Source: Hofstenia miamia (lineage: Eukaryota > Xenacoelomorpha > Acoela > Hofsteniidae). Taken from it: a stretch of DNA of 64,000 bases. Numbering within the stretch: the first letter of the stretch is position 1; each line of letters starts with the position of its first letter. Below the pieces are notes generated by a model. It made no database searches, was not told the DNA's origin, and saw nothing but the letters and a program-made list of their open reading frames with translations. Below, in pieces: positions 1 through 10,324 of this stretch. The position numbers were made by a program, and so were the translations under genes. The stretch is taken from contig CABFPE010000036.1 in assembly GCA_900660155.1 (NCBI GenBank), positions 1,382,030-1,446,029 of the forward strand, in the 5' to 3' direction.

Positions 1-461
1 TATTTGACATCAAAATTTGTAATATAAGTGTATTAACGAAAATCTGCAAATTTTACCACTCAAAACTAATGAAATATGTTTTCGGTCAGCATCCTTAAAG
101 TGCAATAAACTGCTTTTTAAGAATGTCCCATTTTACAAACATTACCAATCAGAACTTTTATGTATTTTATTGGATTTCTCATCGCTTTTAGCCCCTTCCA
201 TGTGGCACTATTCTGCACCTCGCAAGGTTTGAGTTATGGTTATGTCAATTTGTTACTTGGGTATAGGGCTTAGGCGATAAAATATTGAAAAAATTTAGTT
301 TATTCATTTACGATAAATTCGCAAGCACAAAGGAAATTATTAGAAAAATTTCTATTCAGAAAATAACGCAGAATTTTACCGTTTGTTTGACAAATGTTTG
401 ATAATCTAGCGCCGCATGATGTTTGTGGTACAATTAATATTGATTACTTGTTTGATAGCTT

Positions 462-1294
462 AACAGTCTTCGCTGTCAATTCAACCGCTAATCATTTATT
501 TGACTGATTAAATTGTAATTAGTTGCTTTGAATATAGTAAGCCACCGCATATAACAAATACGTATTACTATCCCTAGGCTAGGGTCTTGTAAGTATTTGA
601 AATTTCGAGTTTCTGACCCGACTCGAAATTTCAACCGTAAAAGATTTCGAGTCGGGTCGATTAAACTCAAGTTTTGTTGATTTGATATTCAATAGTGCAG
701 TGTGTTTCTCAATTAAAAACTATGTAATTTTCTATTCGAAAATCATTTCTGTAAAAATTCTTTTCGTAGTCATTGGGGTTATATTATATATTGTCTATCG
801 AATGACAGTTAGAATTGATTGGTATTACGTTAGTAGTCTCTCCCTCAGATTCGCTTGTTTTGAATTTGACATAAAAGGTTTCATTTTCTAATCTTTCGTA
901 AAAGTTATATTAAAACTTCATTAACAAAAATCGCGATTTCATGGTGGTACTCCTACGTCACGTTTTATTCAAGTAATTTTAATTTAAAAACATCAGCATT
1001 GATCGCTTAATACTATATCTATATACAATACTTATCAATTACACGTTTTTAACCAATTATAAAGGTAGCTGCTGAGGATTTATGATATTGATAGGCGTAT
1101 GTGCGTAGACAGATTTGAGATTCGAAATCCGAATTTTAAAAGACTGACTCGACTCAAAGTAGAAAAATCACGTCTCGCAGGACGCTACCCCAGACTTTTA
1201 CTATATCCTTTGTCAACTGTATTCTATGTTAGGAATATAATATCGCGTTTACTATTAGCATTGCTGCACTATATCCGGACTTATATTCGATTAC

Positions 1295-1328
<34 letters not shown>
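462..1328. repeat. First copy of an 870-bp direct duplication (partner 2004-2871)
   Basis: This stretch reappears at a constant offset of 1542 bases from position 2004 onward, and I found no mismatch on reading. The match starts exactly at the single N at 2003 and stops at the (AT)n run at 1297-1328. Such boundaries suggest two overlapping contigs placed end to end rather than a true tandem duplication. The small open frames inside (for example 682-891 and 1099-1368) resemble no protein I know and are not called. Confidence 0.85.
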
Positions 1329-1330
<2 letters not shown>

Positions 1331-2002
1331 TTTGCAATTTATGCAGAATTTATATTCGTCATTTATAATCATTTTCATATATATACGTAGTTTGTAACAA
1401 TATTCGTCGTTTGTAACCAAAAATTTTTTTATATTAATGTTGCAATTTTAACAGTTTCTTAATCATATGCATTACACTAGTGCCTATTCCATTTATTAGA
1501 GCCAATGCCTTCCATAGTTGATTAATTTCTTGGCTACAGCAAACTCGAAAGTCTTGAACTTCAATAACCATATAATATTGTTAAGTACATAGTAATCAAA
1601 GGTATTATACCATATCCTATAAATCTTTAAAGAAATGTAGTAGATGTAGTTTTTAATTTGGAAGCTAATGAACTAGGTTCGAAGTCGATCCAAGCATTAT
1701 TCACTGAGATATTAACGATTATTCCCCAAAATATAGAGTCAAGAACAGTAGTGGGTTGTTAAATGAAATTTCAAAAAAACAAAGTAGTCCATAGCCTATG
1801 CATATTTAGTAGATGTAGATTTTAATTTGGGAGCTAATGAGATAGGTGTGGACTTGATCCAAGCATTTTTGCTGAGAAATTACAAATGACGAATATCTGT
1901 GAAAACCAGCAAAAAAAAATTTTTTTCATTTTAAATTTTTAGACCAATTAATCCAGTAGGATAAATTTTTCAGAGGGTACTGAGATACACTAACTGAAAA
2001 AA
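1329..2002. other. AT-rich DNA with no recognisable gene
   Basis: I see no coding similarity or structured repeat here. A short phrase around 1630-1690 (tagatgtagtttttaatttg) recurs near 1810-1840, suggesting an old internal duplication. The stretch ends at a one-base gap. Confidence 0.5.
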
Positions 2003-2003
2003 N

Positions 2004-2836
2004 AACAGTCTTCGCTGTCAATTCAACCGCTAATCATTTATTTGACTGATTAAATTGTAATTAGTTGCTTTGAATATAGTAAGCCACCGCATATAACAAA
2101 TACGTATTACTATCCCTAGGCTAGGGTCTTGTAAGTATTTGAAATTTCGAGTTTCTGACCCGACTCGAAATTTCAACCGTAAAAGATTTCGAGTCGGGTC
2201 GATTAAACTCAAGTTTTGTTGATTTGATATTCAATAGTGCAGTGTGTTTCTCAATTAAAAACTATGTAATTTTCTATTCGAAAATCATTTCTGTAAAAAT
2301 TCTTTTCGTAGTCATTGGGGTTATATTATATATTGTCTATCGAATGACAGTTAGAATTGATTGGTATTACGTTAGTAGTCTCTCCCTCAGATTCGCTTGT
2401 TTTGAATTTGACATAAAAGGTTTCATTTTCTAATCTTTCGTAAAAGTTATATTAAAACTTCATTAACAAAAATCGCGATTTCATGGTGGTACTCCTACGT
2501 CACGTTTTATTCAAGTAATTTTAATTTAAAAACATCAGCATTGATCGCTTAATACTATATCTATATACAATACTTATCAATTACACGTTTTTAACCAATT
2601 ATAAAGGTAGCTGCTGAGGATTTATGATATTGATAGGCGTATGTGCGTAGACAGATTTGAGATTCGAAATCCGAATTTTAAAAGACTGACTCGACTCAAA
2701 GTAGAAAAATCACGTCTCGCAGGACGCTACCCCAGACTTTTACTATATCCTTTGTCAACTGTATTCTATGTTAGGAATATAATATCGCGTTTACTATTAG
2801 CATTGCTGCACTATATCCGGACTTATATTCGATTAC

Positions 2837-2871
<35 letters not shown>
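2004..2871. repeat. Second copy of the 870-bp direct duplication, ending in (AT)n
   Basis: Copy of 462-1328. It begins at the base after the N at 2003 and ends with the (AT)n run at 2839-2871. After the microsatellite the two copies diverge completely: this one leads into CCT8, the other into unrelated AT-rich DNA. I could not find a first CCT8 exon in either copy. Confidence 0.85.
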
Positions 2872-2875
<4 letters not shown>

Positions 2876-2901
2876 CTGGGGTTTCAATCGTTTATCTTTA
2901 G

Positions 2902-3754
2902 TACATGGCCGGTTTGGAAGAAGCAGTCTTTAGAAATATTGATGCTTGCAAGGAAATTGGGAGAACAACTAGCTCGTCGTTTGGTCCTACTGGTTATTTC
3001 TAAATTGTTTTTACATTTGTTTTATTGATTTGTTTAGGAATGAATAAAATGGTTATTAATCATATTGAAAAACTTTTTGTAACGAACGATGCTGCAACGG
3101 TTTTACGAGAACTCGAAGTGCAACATCCAGCTGCAAAGCTGCTTGTAATGGCTACAGACCAACAAGAAAAGGAATGCGGAGACGGTACAAATTTAGTGAT
3201 GATGTTGGCTTCCGCTCTTTTGGAACAAGCTGAAGATCTTCTTCGCATGGTATGTGAGAATACTCAAATTTCAAATCCTGATCATTTCAAAAGTTTGTTT
3301 GTTTACAATGTAATATTTTGCTTAATTTCTGATTCATATTTGTAGAGAAGCAGTACCCGTAAATTTTTCCGCCCACAATACTGATTTTGTAATGAAGTTC
3401 TATAGCTGCTGGGTGATGTACTAAAAAATTTTCAGAAACTTTAATTTGTGCACCGTATTCATTTTTATTATAATTATGTTATTGTCATAATAGATTATAA
3501 AAAGAACAGAAAGCATGTGTCTAACAAATAATTTGAAGTATAAATTCCAAAGAAATCATATTTTGATTAACATTTCTACTATTTCCGTAGAAGAACTTCT
3601 TCACATATAGTGTTACAATACTTTTGCACAAGACTGTATATGAAAAACGTTCTATTCCTCTATCGTTGTTTTCTAATTTTGGATTTGTTTGTCGGTTGTG
3701 AGCTTTATAATTTAAATACAAATTTTAGAAACATTCTTTGTGAAAATTTGTTAA

Positions 3755-3789
<35 letters not shown>

Positions 3790-6700
3790 AATTTTTTGGG
3801 TGTTTGAACGATGCCCTTTGTATGTGGAAAGAATTGTCTGCTTTGTAAGACTACCAATAATCTAAAATTAATTGTCTTTGAACTGCTGACTTAATAAATA
3901 TTTAAATATCTTTAGGGCTTATCTCCTGTAGAAATTCGCGAAGGCTATGAAATAGCTTGTGAAAAGGCTTTAACCTACTTATCTGAAATTAAGACTTCTT
4001 CCAGTATTGATTTGCGCAACATTGATGAAGTTGCAAAAGCTATAAGGACTCCTATTGCAAGTAAACAGTATGGCAATGAAGATTTCCTCTCCAAGCTAAT
4101 TGCTGAAGCTTGCGGTATCTTTTATTATTTATACTTACATATCGGTGCATTTTGATCAATTCTTCTGTTCTAATTATTGCTAATGTAACCTTCTTAATAG
4201 TGTATTTTAGTGAGCATAATGCCGGCAGATAAAGTTCTTTTCAATGTTGATTCTGTCAGAGTTGTTAAAATCTTAGTAGGTGATTGATTACATATATGTT
4301 GCTAACAATATTCTAGGGATCTGGAATTAACACTTCCAGTATAATCAAAGGCATGGTTTTTAAACGTGATACAGAAACTGATCGACATGTTGCTAATAAT
4401 GCCAAAGTAGTAGTTTATTCCTGTCCACTTGAAGCGTTAAGCACCGAGACGAAAGGAACAGTCCTTTTAAAAAACGCTGAAGAGTTGAAGTCTTTCTCTA
4501 AAGGTGACGAAGAAACAATGGAAACGGTAAAAAAATTATAATATTTTGTGTTCTCTAAATTCGAATATTTACCTGAGGGTAATAAATGATTCTGGATACA
4601 TGTATATAAAAATTAAACCAAAAATGGTCAAGCAATTTTACTTTCTAATAATTCATGTTTTAGCATATAAAAGAGATTGCTGCCACAGGAGTAGAAGTCA
4701 TAGTTACTGGTGGTAAAGTTAGTGATCTTGCCCATCATTACTGCAATGCTCATAACCTGCTTGTTGTGCGGTTGCCGTCCAAATGGGATATTAGAAGACT
4801 CGCCAAAACTGTAAATGCCACTGTTCTCCCACGTGTGGCATGTATAACTAGTTGTATCTGTTTTTCATCAGTATATTTAGACTGCACCTACTCCTGACGA
4901 AATTGGTTTTATCAATAAAGTTTATATCGATGAAATCGGTGAAACCAATACTGTAGTTTTTAAGCAAGGTATATTAGTTCCTTCCATACAATTCTAAAAA
5001 ATTTCATTACTGCTAGTATTATGACACTTGTTCTACTAATTACAAATTGATTTTCTAGAAAAAGATGATAGTAAGATCTGTACAATTGTTGTTCGAGGAT
5101 CCACCGATCACTTAATGGACGACATTGAGCGAGCTATAGATGATGGCGTGAACTCTTACAAAGCCTTGACTAGGGATTCTTCTTTAGTTCCAGGAGCTGG
5201 CGCTGCAGAAATCCATATGGCTCATAAACTTCAATGCTTTGCTGATAGTTGCACTGGAATGGATCAATACTCCATTCAAAAATTCAGTGTTGCATTAGAG
5301 TCAGTTCCTAATAACATTGCTCGCAATTGTGGTCATAAGGTAAGTATATTTAAGTTGTGATTAAAATATTGTATGCTTAACATTTAACATTTCAATATTT
5401 TTAGTCAACGGAAGTGCTTTCACAACTCTATGCTGCTCATCAAGCGGGAAAATCTACTTTTGGGGTTGATATAGATAGCAGTCATGCTGCAGTAGTTGAC
5501 ACACTAGAAAAAAATATTCAAGACTTATACCACGTCAAATACTGGGCAATCAAATTTGCTACAAAAGCTGCATGTACAGTGTTACTTGTTGATCAGGTAA
5601 ACTTTTATGAAGTCTACCCTTAACTTATTTTCATTATTATTGTATGAGAGGATATGTCGATCATAAAATCAACCACATTTCACATTTTTTCTTGGATATA
5701 TAAAGGTAACAGATAAATGACAAATGTCAGTTTCTGGGTGTATAAACCATTTTGCTAATTTTTGCTGCTTGTCAAATTGTAAAATTATTTAAACAAGTAA
5801 CAACGGGTTATATGTTTTTTCCATTCTCCCAAATTGTAATAGAAACTTGCATTCATCAAAGTCACATTTAACCCTTTGCACTGTAGCTCATCTACTTATT
5901 CTAGTGTTTTAAAATTAGTTATATTTTTCATTTGTTTTCCTTGCATTTGGCATTACCAAAAGAAACCAAAACATTTCATGTTTCGACAGATTTGATTCTT
6001 TGACAGTAACATTCTTAAGAACAATGCCAATTGTTATTACAATAATTTGGAGAGAACTCCTTCAGTATAGTGCCATCTATTATACAGAATATGATAGTGG
6101 TTTTATATCAGCATATTTACTATTAAGAATTGTTTGAGAAGTAATAATTTGTTACAAATTGCCATATCGACGTAAGTCAAGAAATATATACGAGTTCTAC
6201 GTATAACATTGTTGAATATAGAGACACTAGCTTTTCAGAGCTGCTGGAATCAATTTACAAAATTATTTAAACTAACTAAAGGCTGCAATTACTGCAGGCA
6301 AAAAAATTGTCCGTTTTGTATGTTATTGAAAATAAATGCATTATAATTGGATCCAGGGCTTTCGAGTCGAGTTCGAGTTCGAGTAATTTTTTACATGAAA
6401 TTCCGAATTCAATCGAGTTTTTCTTTAATTCCGAGTTTTTTAGAGTAAAAAAAACATTTATTTTACAATAATTCTAAGCTAAAAAATAGTTTTTGTCATT
6501 GGTAAGAAAATTGATATTTAAAAAAATTTAATTTTTACGGTATTTTCGAGTGGATTTTCGAACGAGTTCGAGTTTTGATGATTTCTCTTCCGAGTTTTTC
6601 CGATCGAGTTTTGCGAGCTTATTCGATTTCGAATTCTTAACATTCCGAGTACTCGAAAACCCTGTTTGAATCACATTTGTCATTAGATTAGAACAATTGG

Positions 6701-9427
6701 GAAAATACACGTTTTTCTGGTATAGAAACTATATTTCAATAAATCAAATCAACTTTTGTCACTGCAATGAAGCAAGAGACTCAAACAAATATCTTTCACA
6801 CTGTAATCTTCAATGTTTTGTTGTATCACCTCTGGTTTTAATAATAGCTGCGATACGCTCCGGCATGGATCTGAAGAGTGATAAGCAGAACTCAGCAGTC
6901 ACTTCACTTTCCCACACCTGCCTCACCTTTGCCTCCAAATTGTTCAGAGAGGTTGGCTGCAGCTCAGCTACTCTTTTCTTCACCATGGCCCAGCAGTTTT
7001 CGATTGGATTAAGATCAGGTGAGTTTTTAGGCAATGGCACCAAGATAGCAGTATGAGCAAGAGCACCGTCTTGTTGCAATGTGGTACAGGAATGCGCTAC
7101 TCGTGATGGCAGGAGGTGCTGCTGAAGAATTTTGAGATAATGCGCTGCATTAATTGTTGTTTTTCTTGGAACAAAGTAGAGGGGACCAGCGCGAGCACAT
7201 ATTGACCCCCATATGGTCGACGGCCAGTTCTTCACCCTACCGGCAGTATGGGGAGTAACTGCAGGCCGATAAACTTTCAAGCCAAAATCATGCTGCAGAT
7301 GGCGTCGGACGGTTCTAGGGTTAACTGCTTCCGGTAATTGAATGACTATGAATGATGATGATGCAGTTGGATCCTTGACTGCCAAGCGCTCGCCATTCGG
7401 TCAGTTGATGCAGTCGTGACTCTCGGTCTTCCTCTTTTCCTTGCAGAAAAAGAGCCTGTAGCTTGATGTCGGGCTAGGCATTTCTGAACGGCACTGCGAG
7501 AGATGCCAAAGTGTTGTGCTAGCTGTTGTTGCGTGTAACCTTCTTGCCGCAAAACCGCGATTTGGCTGATAACCGTTGGAGAAGTATCACGAGTTCGACC
7601 CATTAATAATAATAATAAGCTCAAACTATCGCAATGCAAGGCTTATATGCAGCTCGCAGGCAATGCAAACCACTCACCTACTCACAATTTGATTGATTTA
7701 TGATTTGGGGACACTGCGCTGGTACATACACTCAGACACTCGCGCAAACACAGACACTGGCGCACACACAGACACTGGTGCACACAGACAATGGCACACA
7801 CAATAATAGTGACATCCAAGTGAGGAAAGTAATTGCCACNATATCTTTCACACTGTAATCTTCAATGTTTTGTTGTATCACCTCTGGTTTTAATAATAGC
7901 TGCGATACGCTCCGGCATGGATCTGAAGAGTGATAAGCAGAACTCAGCAGTCACTTCAGTTTCCCACACCTGCCTCACCTTTGCCTCCAAAATCAGTCCG
8001 AGAGGTTGGCTGCAGCTCAGCGACTCTTTTCTTCACCATGGCCCAGCAGTTTTAGATTGGATTAAGATCAGGTGAGTTTCCAGGCCATAGTGCCAACACG
8101 TTGACGTTATTTTTCTCCAGTCATCTTCTCACCAAGACAGCAGTATGAGCAGGAGTATCGTCTTGTTGAAATGTGGTGCAGGGAACGTGCTACTAGTGAT
8201 AGCAGGAGGTGCTGCTGAAGAATTTTGAGATAATGCGCTGCATTANTTGGAACAAAGTAGAGGGGACCAGCGCGAGCACATATTGACCCCCATATGGTCG
8301 ACGGCCAGTTCTTCACCCTACCGGCAGTATGGGGAGTAACTGCAGGCCGATAAACTTTCAAGCCAAAATCATGCTGCAGATGGCGTCGGACGGTTCTAGG
8401 GTTAACTGCTTCCGGTAATTGAATGACTATGAATGATGATGATGCAGTTGGATCCTTGACTGCCAAGCGCTCGCCATTCGGTCAGTTGATGCAGTCGTGA
8501 CTCTCGGTCTTCCTCTTTTCCTTGCAGAAAAAGAGCCTGTAGCTTGATGTCGGGCTAGGCATTTCTGAACGGCACTGCGAGAGATGCCAAAGTGTTGTGC
8601 TAGCTGTTGTTGCGTGTAACCTTCTTGCCGCAAAACCGCGATTTGGCTGATAACCGTTGGAGAAGTATCACGAGTTCGACCCATTAATAATAATAATAAG
8701 CTCAAACTATCGCAATGCAAGGCTTATATGCAGCTCGCAGGCAATGCAAACCACTCACCTACTCACAATTTGATTGATTTATGATTTGGGGACACTGCGC
8801 TGGTACATACACTCAGACACTCGCGCAAACACAGACACTGGCGCACACACAGACACTGGTGCACACAGACAATGGCACACACAATAATAGTGACATCCAA
8901 GTGAGGAAAGTAATTGCCACTCACCGCCGTGAGCCTGTTAATCGTATCCAGCAGTTTGAGATAGGTGTATTGAGGGAAAAGTGATGGTTGATAAGCATTA
9001 TTTTTGATTCACAATATCCCTGCCATGTTGCCTGGCGCTGTAGTTGAGGCAGACTTTCCTCAGCGAAACGCGGAGGAAGATTTTTATGATTCTTTTGCAT
9101 GATTTCAGTGACAAAAGTTGATTTAATTACTTGAAATCTAGCTTCTACTTCAATAAAACGTGATTTTTCACAATTGTTCTAATCTAATGTCCAGCATGGT
9201 AGATGCTCAAGATTATTATGATTGTTTTCTTAATATACATGTATTTTTCGTATTTACATATTTTAAAGGTATTAAGTATTATGAATTTCTATATACTAAA
9301 ATTGATTTAGAAATTGGTGTAAAACAATTATGTTCACAATTTATTTATTTAGATTATTATGGCCAAAGAAGCGGGTGGTCCCAAGCCACGTGGTCCTCAA
9401 GCTGCTGATGCTGGTGATGATGATTGA
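2902..9427 (+). CDS. CCT8: T-complex protein 1 subunit theta (CCT8), 10 exons, first exon not found
   Basis: CCT8 is the theta subunit of the cytosolic CCT/TRiC chaperonin, the ATP-driven double ring that folds actin, tubulin and other proteins. Exons by GT-AG sites: 2902-2992, 3038-3249, 3916-4114, 4211-4275, 4317-4526, 4664-4834, 4881-4968, 5059-5339, 5405-5596, 9353-9427. They sum to 1584 nt (527 residues plus stop) with all phases compatible. Recognisable blocks are GMNKMVINHIEKLFVTNDAA, the ATPase motif GDGTN, SKQYGNE, ETKGTVL, VRGSTDHLMDDIERA, VPGAGAAEI and the theta-type tail IIMAKEAGGPKP. Human CCT8 has 548 residues, so about 20 N-terminal residues are missing. The first exon seen opens with an acceptor (tttag) and no good start, implying an upstream exon outside or hidden by the gap at 2003. 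Introns range from 41 to 3756 nt; the last contains Tc1 and hAT insertions. Confidence 0.95.
3758..3786. repeat. (TA)n microsatellite in a CCT8 intron
   Basis: An uninterrupted TA run inside the 666-nt intron between CCT8 exons 3038-3249 and 3916-4114. Similar runs occur throughout the window. Confidence 0.95.
6354..6664. mobile_element. hAT-like MITE (311 bp) in the last CCT8 intron
   Basis: The left end CAGGGCTTTCGAGTCGAG mirrors the right end, whose reverse complement starts CAGGGTTTTCGAGTACTCG. The body is rich in CGAGT and TTCGAG repeats. The flanking octamers attggatc (6346-6353) and tttgaatc (6665-6672) agree at six of eight bases, as expected for an old hAT 8-bp target duplication. 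It has no coding capacity. Confidence 0.75.
6681..6764. repeat. Left terminal inverted repeat of the Tc1 element
   Basis: Pairs with 9106-9189. It begins CATTAGATTAGAACAATTG and ends with AACTTTTGTCACTG; the TA within CATTAG may be the target dinucleotide. Confidence 0.85.
6810..7639 (-). pseudogene. Tc1-type transposase remnant, copy 1
   Basis: Read on the minus strand from 7639. The N-terminal part (7639-7346) carries the paired-like helix-turn-helix of Tc1 transposases (EGYTQQQLAQHFGISRSAVQ) and a GRPR linker. A frame change near 7380 leads into the catalytic part (7385-6810), with RTVRRHLQ, the second-aspartate block TLQQDGALAHTA and the glutamate block SPDLNPIENCW. The segment that normally carries the first catalytic aspartate (FSDESRF type) is missing between VYRPAVTPH and KNWPSTIWGS. 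The frameshift and the lost catalytic residue make it inactive; the C-terminal end looks complete. Confidence 0.9.
7728..7804. repeat. Short tandem repeat in the 5' leader of Tc1 copy 1
   Basis: Imperfect repeats of a unit like acacagacactggcgcac lie upstream of the transposase start (minus strand), in the element's leader. The same block recurs at 8807-8884 in copy 2. Confidence 0.7.
7860..8720 (-). pseudogene. Tc1-type transposase remnant, copy 2
   Basis: Same organisation as the neighbouring copy: helix-turn-helix part at 8720-8427 and catalytic part from 8466. The reading is interrupted by an N at 8246 and by a replaced stretch around 8085-8160, where copy 1 has the second-aspartate block. 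The part upstream of the N, in reading direction, is identical to copy 1, suggesting a mis-resolved repeat. It is not functional as assembled. Confidence 0.8.
9106..9189. repeat. Right terminal inverted repeat of the Tc1 element
   Basis: Inverted partner of 6681-6764, roughly four-fifths identical by eye and identical in the outer 19 bases. It ends 164 bases before the last CCT8 exon. Confidence 0.85.
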
Positions 9428-9511
9428 ATAGATTGATTCTAATTGTTCTCACTGATGTTAGATCTAGCAAATTTAAGTTTAGTTCAACGTTTATTTAATC
9501 CTCTTCCTTGA

Positions 9512-9671
9512 CGTTTTAAAGGATGTTTACAATACTTACAATTTTATAAATCTATGTACCTCATTTTGAGAAAAGTTACCCCTAATGCTTATCAAAATTT
9601 GATTCATTTAGATAGCGGAAAAGCAGAATTTTATGAAAACTTAACTAATTGGATCGTGACAAATTTGAACT

Positions 9672-9676
<5 letters not shown>
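9512..9676 (+). other. Possible orphan coding segment, unknown protein
   Basis: After an in-frame stop at 9509-9511 the frame stays open for about 55 codons. The composition looks protein-like, with stretches such as YLQFYKSMYLILRKVTPNAY and KAEFYENLTNWIVTN, and then runs into the (TA)n run at 9675. The frame is also open upstream of the stop. I do not recognise a family. It could be a decayed exon or retroelement piece cut by the repeat-bounded element that follows, or chance. Confidence 0.25.
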
Positions 9677-9708
<32 letters not shown>

Positions 9709-9713
9709 NATAT

Positions 9714-9982
9714 AACTCGCTCTCTGTATATGGAAATAAGGACAAAAGTTTACTGAGCGCGAGTTGAGTGCTTATTCCCATAGTACAGAGAGCGAATTTC
9801 AACCCCAATGTGGAAACAATTTTTTTTCCAAAACTTTTTATAAAAGATATTTTTGTACATTAAAACGACATTAAAAATGATAAAAAAAATTTTTTTTACT
9901 AACTTTAATTTTTTCAGAAAAAAACTCACTTTAGATATATCTCGCTATTTGTACAATATTTTACTGAGAGCGATATATATAT
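9714..9982. repeat. Left repeat cluster of the tyrosine-recombinase-like element
   Basis: Five related units: inverted at 9714-9728 (ACTCGCTCTCTGTATA), forward at 9749-9765 (TTTACTGAGCGCGAGTT), forward at 9783-9797 (GTACAGAGAGCGAA), inverted at 9931-9954 (TTAGATATATCTCGCTATTT) and forward at 9959-9980 (TTTTACTGAGAGCGATATA). Mixed orientation could let the end fold into hairpins. Confidence 0.85.
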
Positions 9983-10324
9983 ATATATAACTGCAAAATG
10001 CAGCAATTCAAAAATGCATTGGCTAGGCCTACAATTAATTAAAGCTTAATATTACATTTGTAATTCTGTTAAATTTTCTCAATTGTAAGTTATCACTGCA
10101 GAATTTCCACAAATATGCCGACAATATGTCTGAAGCATGTGTAACCATTGATTGATTGCAGCTGACCCTCTGTCAATCAAGAAATAATCAATACTGACTA
10201 ATATGATGTCATATACTACTTTTTGATGCTGAGTAATTATTAATGGAATATAAGATTTCAACAATTCTATTGGCTTACGTATGCATAAATATAATGCAAT
10301 TTAAAAATCAAGTTCAGTATAGCA

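Larger units (their letters stand above)
6681..9189 (-). mobile_element. Tc1/mariner element, two internal copies within one pair of 84-bp inverted repeats
   Basis: The left end (6681-6764, starting CATTAGATTAGAACAATTG and ending AACTTTTGTCACTG) pairs with the right end (9106-9189) as imperfect 84-bp terminal inverted repeats. Between them lie two transposase-bearing blocks, 6790-7839 and 7841-8919, separated by the N at 7840. From the N at 8246 to 8919 the second block looks identical to the first, while 7841-8245 differs from it at many positions. One element with 84-bp repeats would hold one transposase, so the doubling is either a nested insertion or an assembly error. It sits inside the last CCT8 intron, antisense to the gene. 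Confidence 0.85.

Noticed and set aside
682-1368. Small open frames in the duplicated left region
   Set aside because: Low-complexity AT-rich translations, one of them running through the TA microsatellite; no family features.
6697-7056. Plus-strand open frame over the Tc1 transposase
   Set aside because: It is the antisense shadow of the minus-strand transposase.
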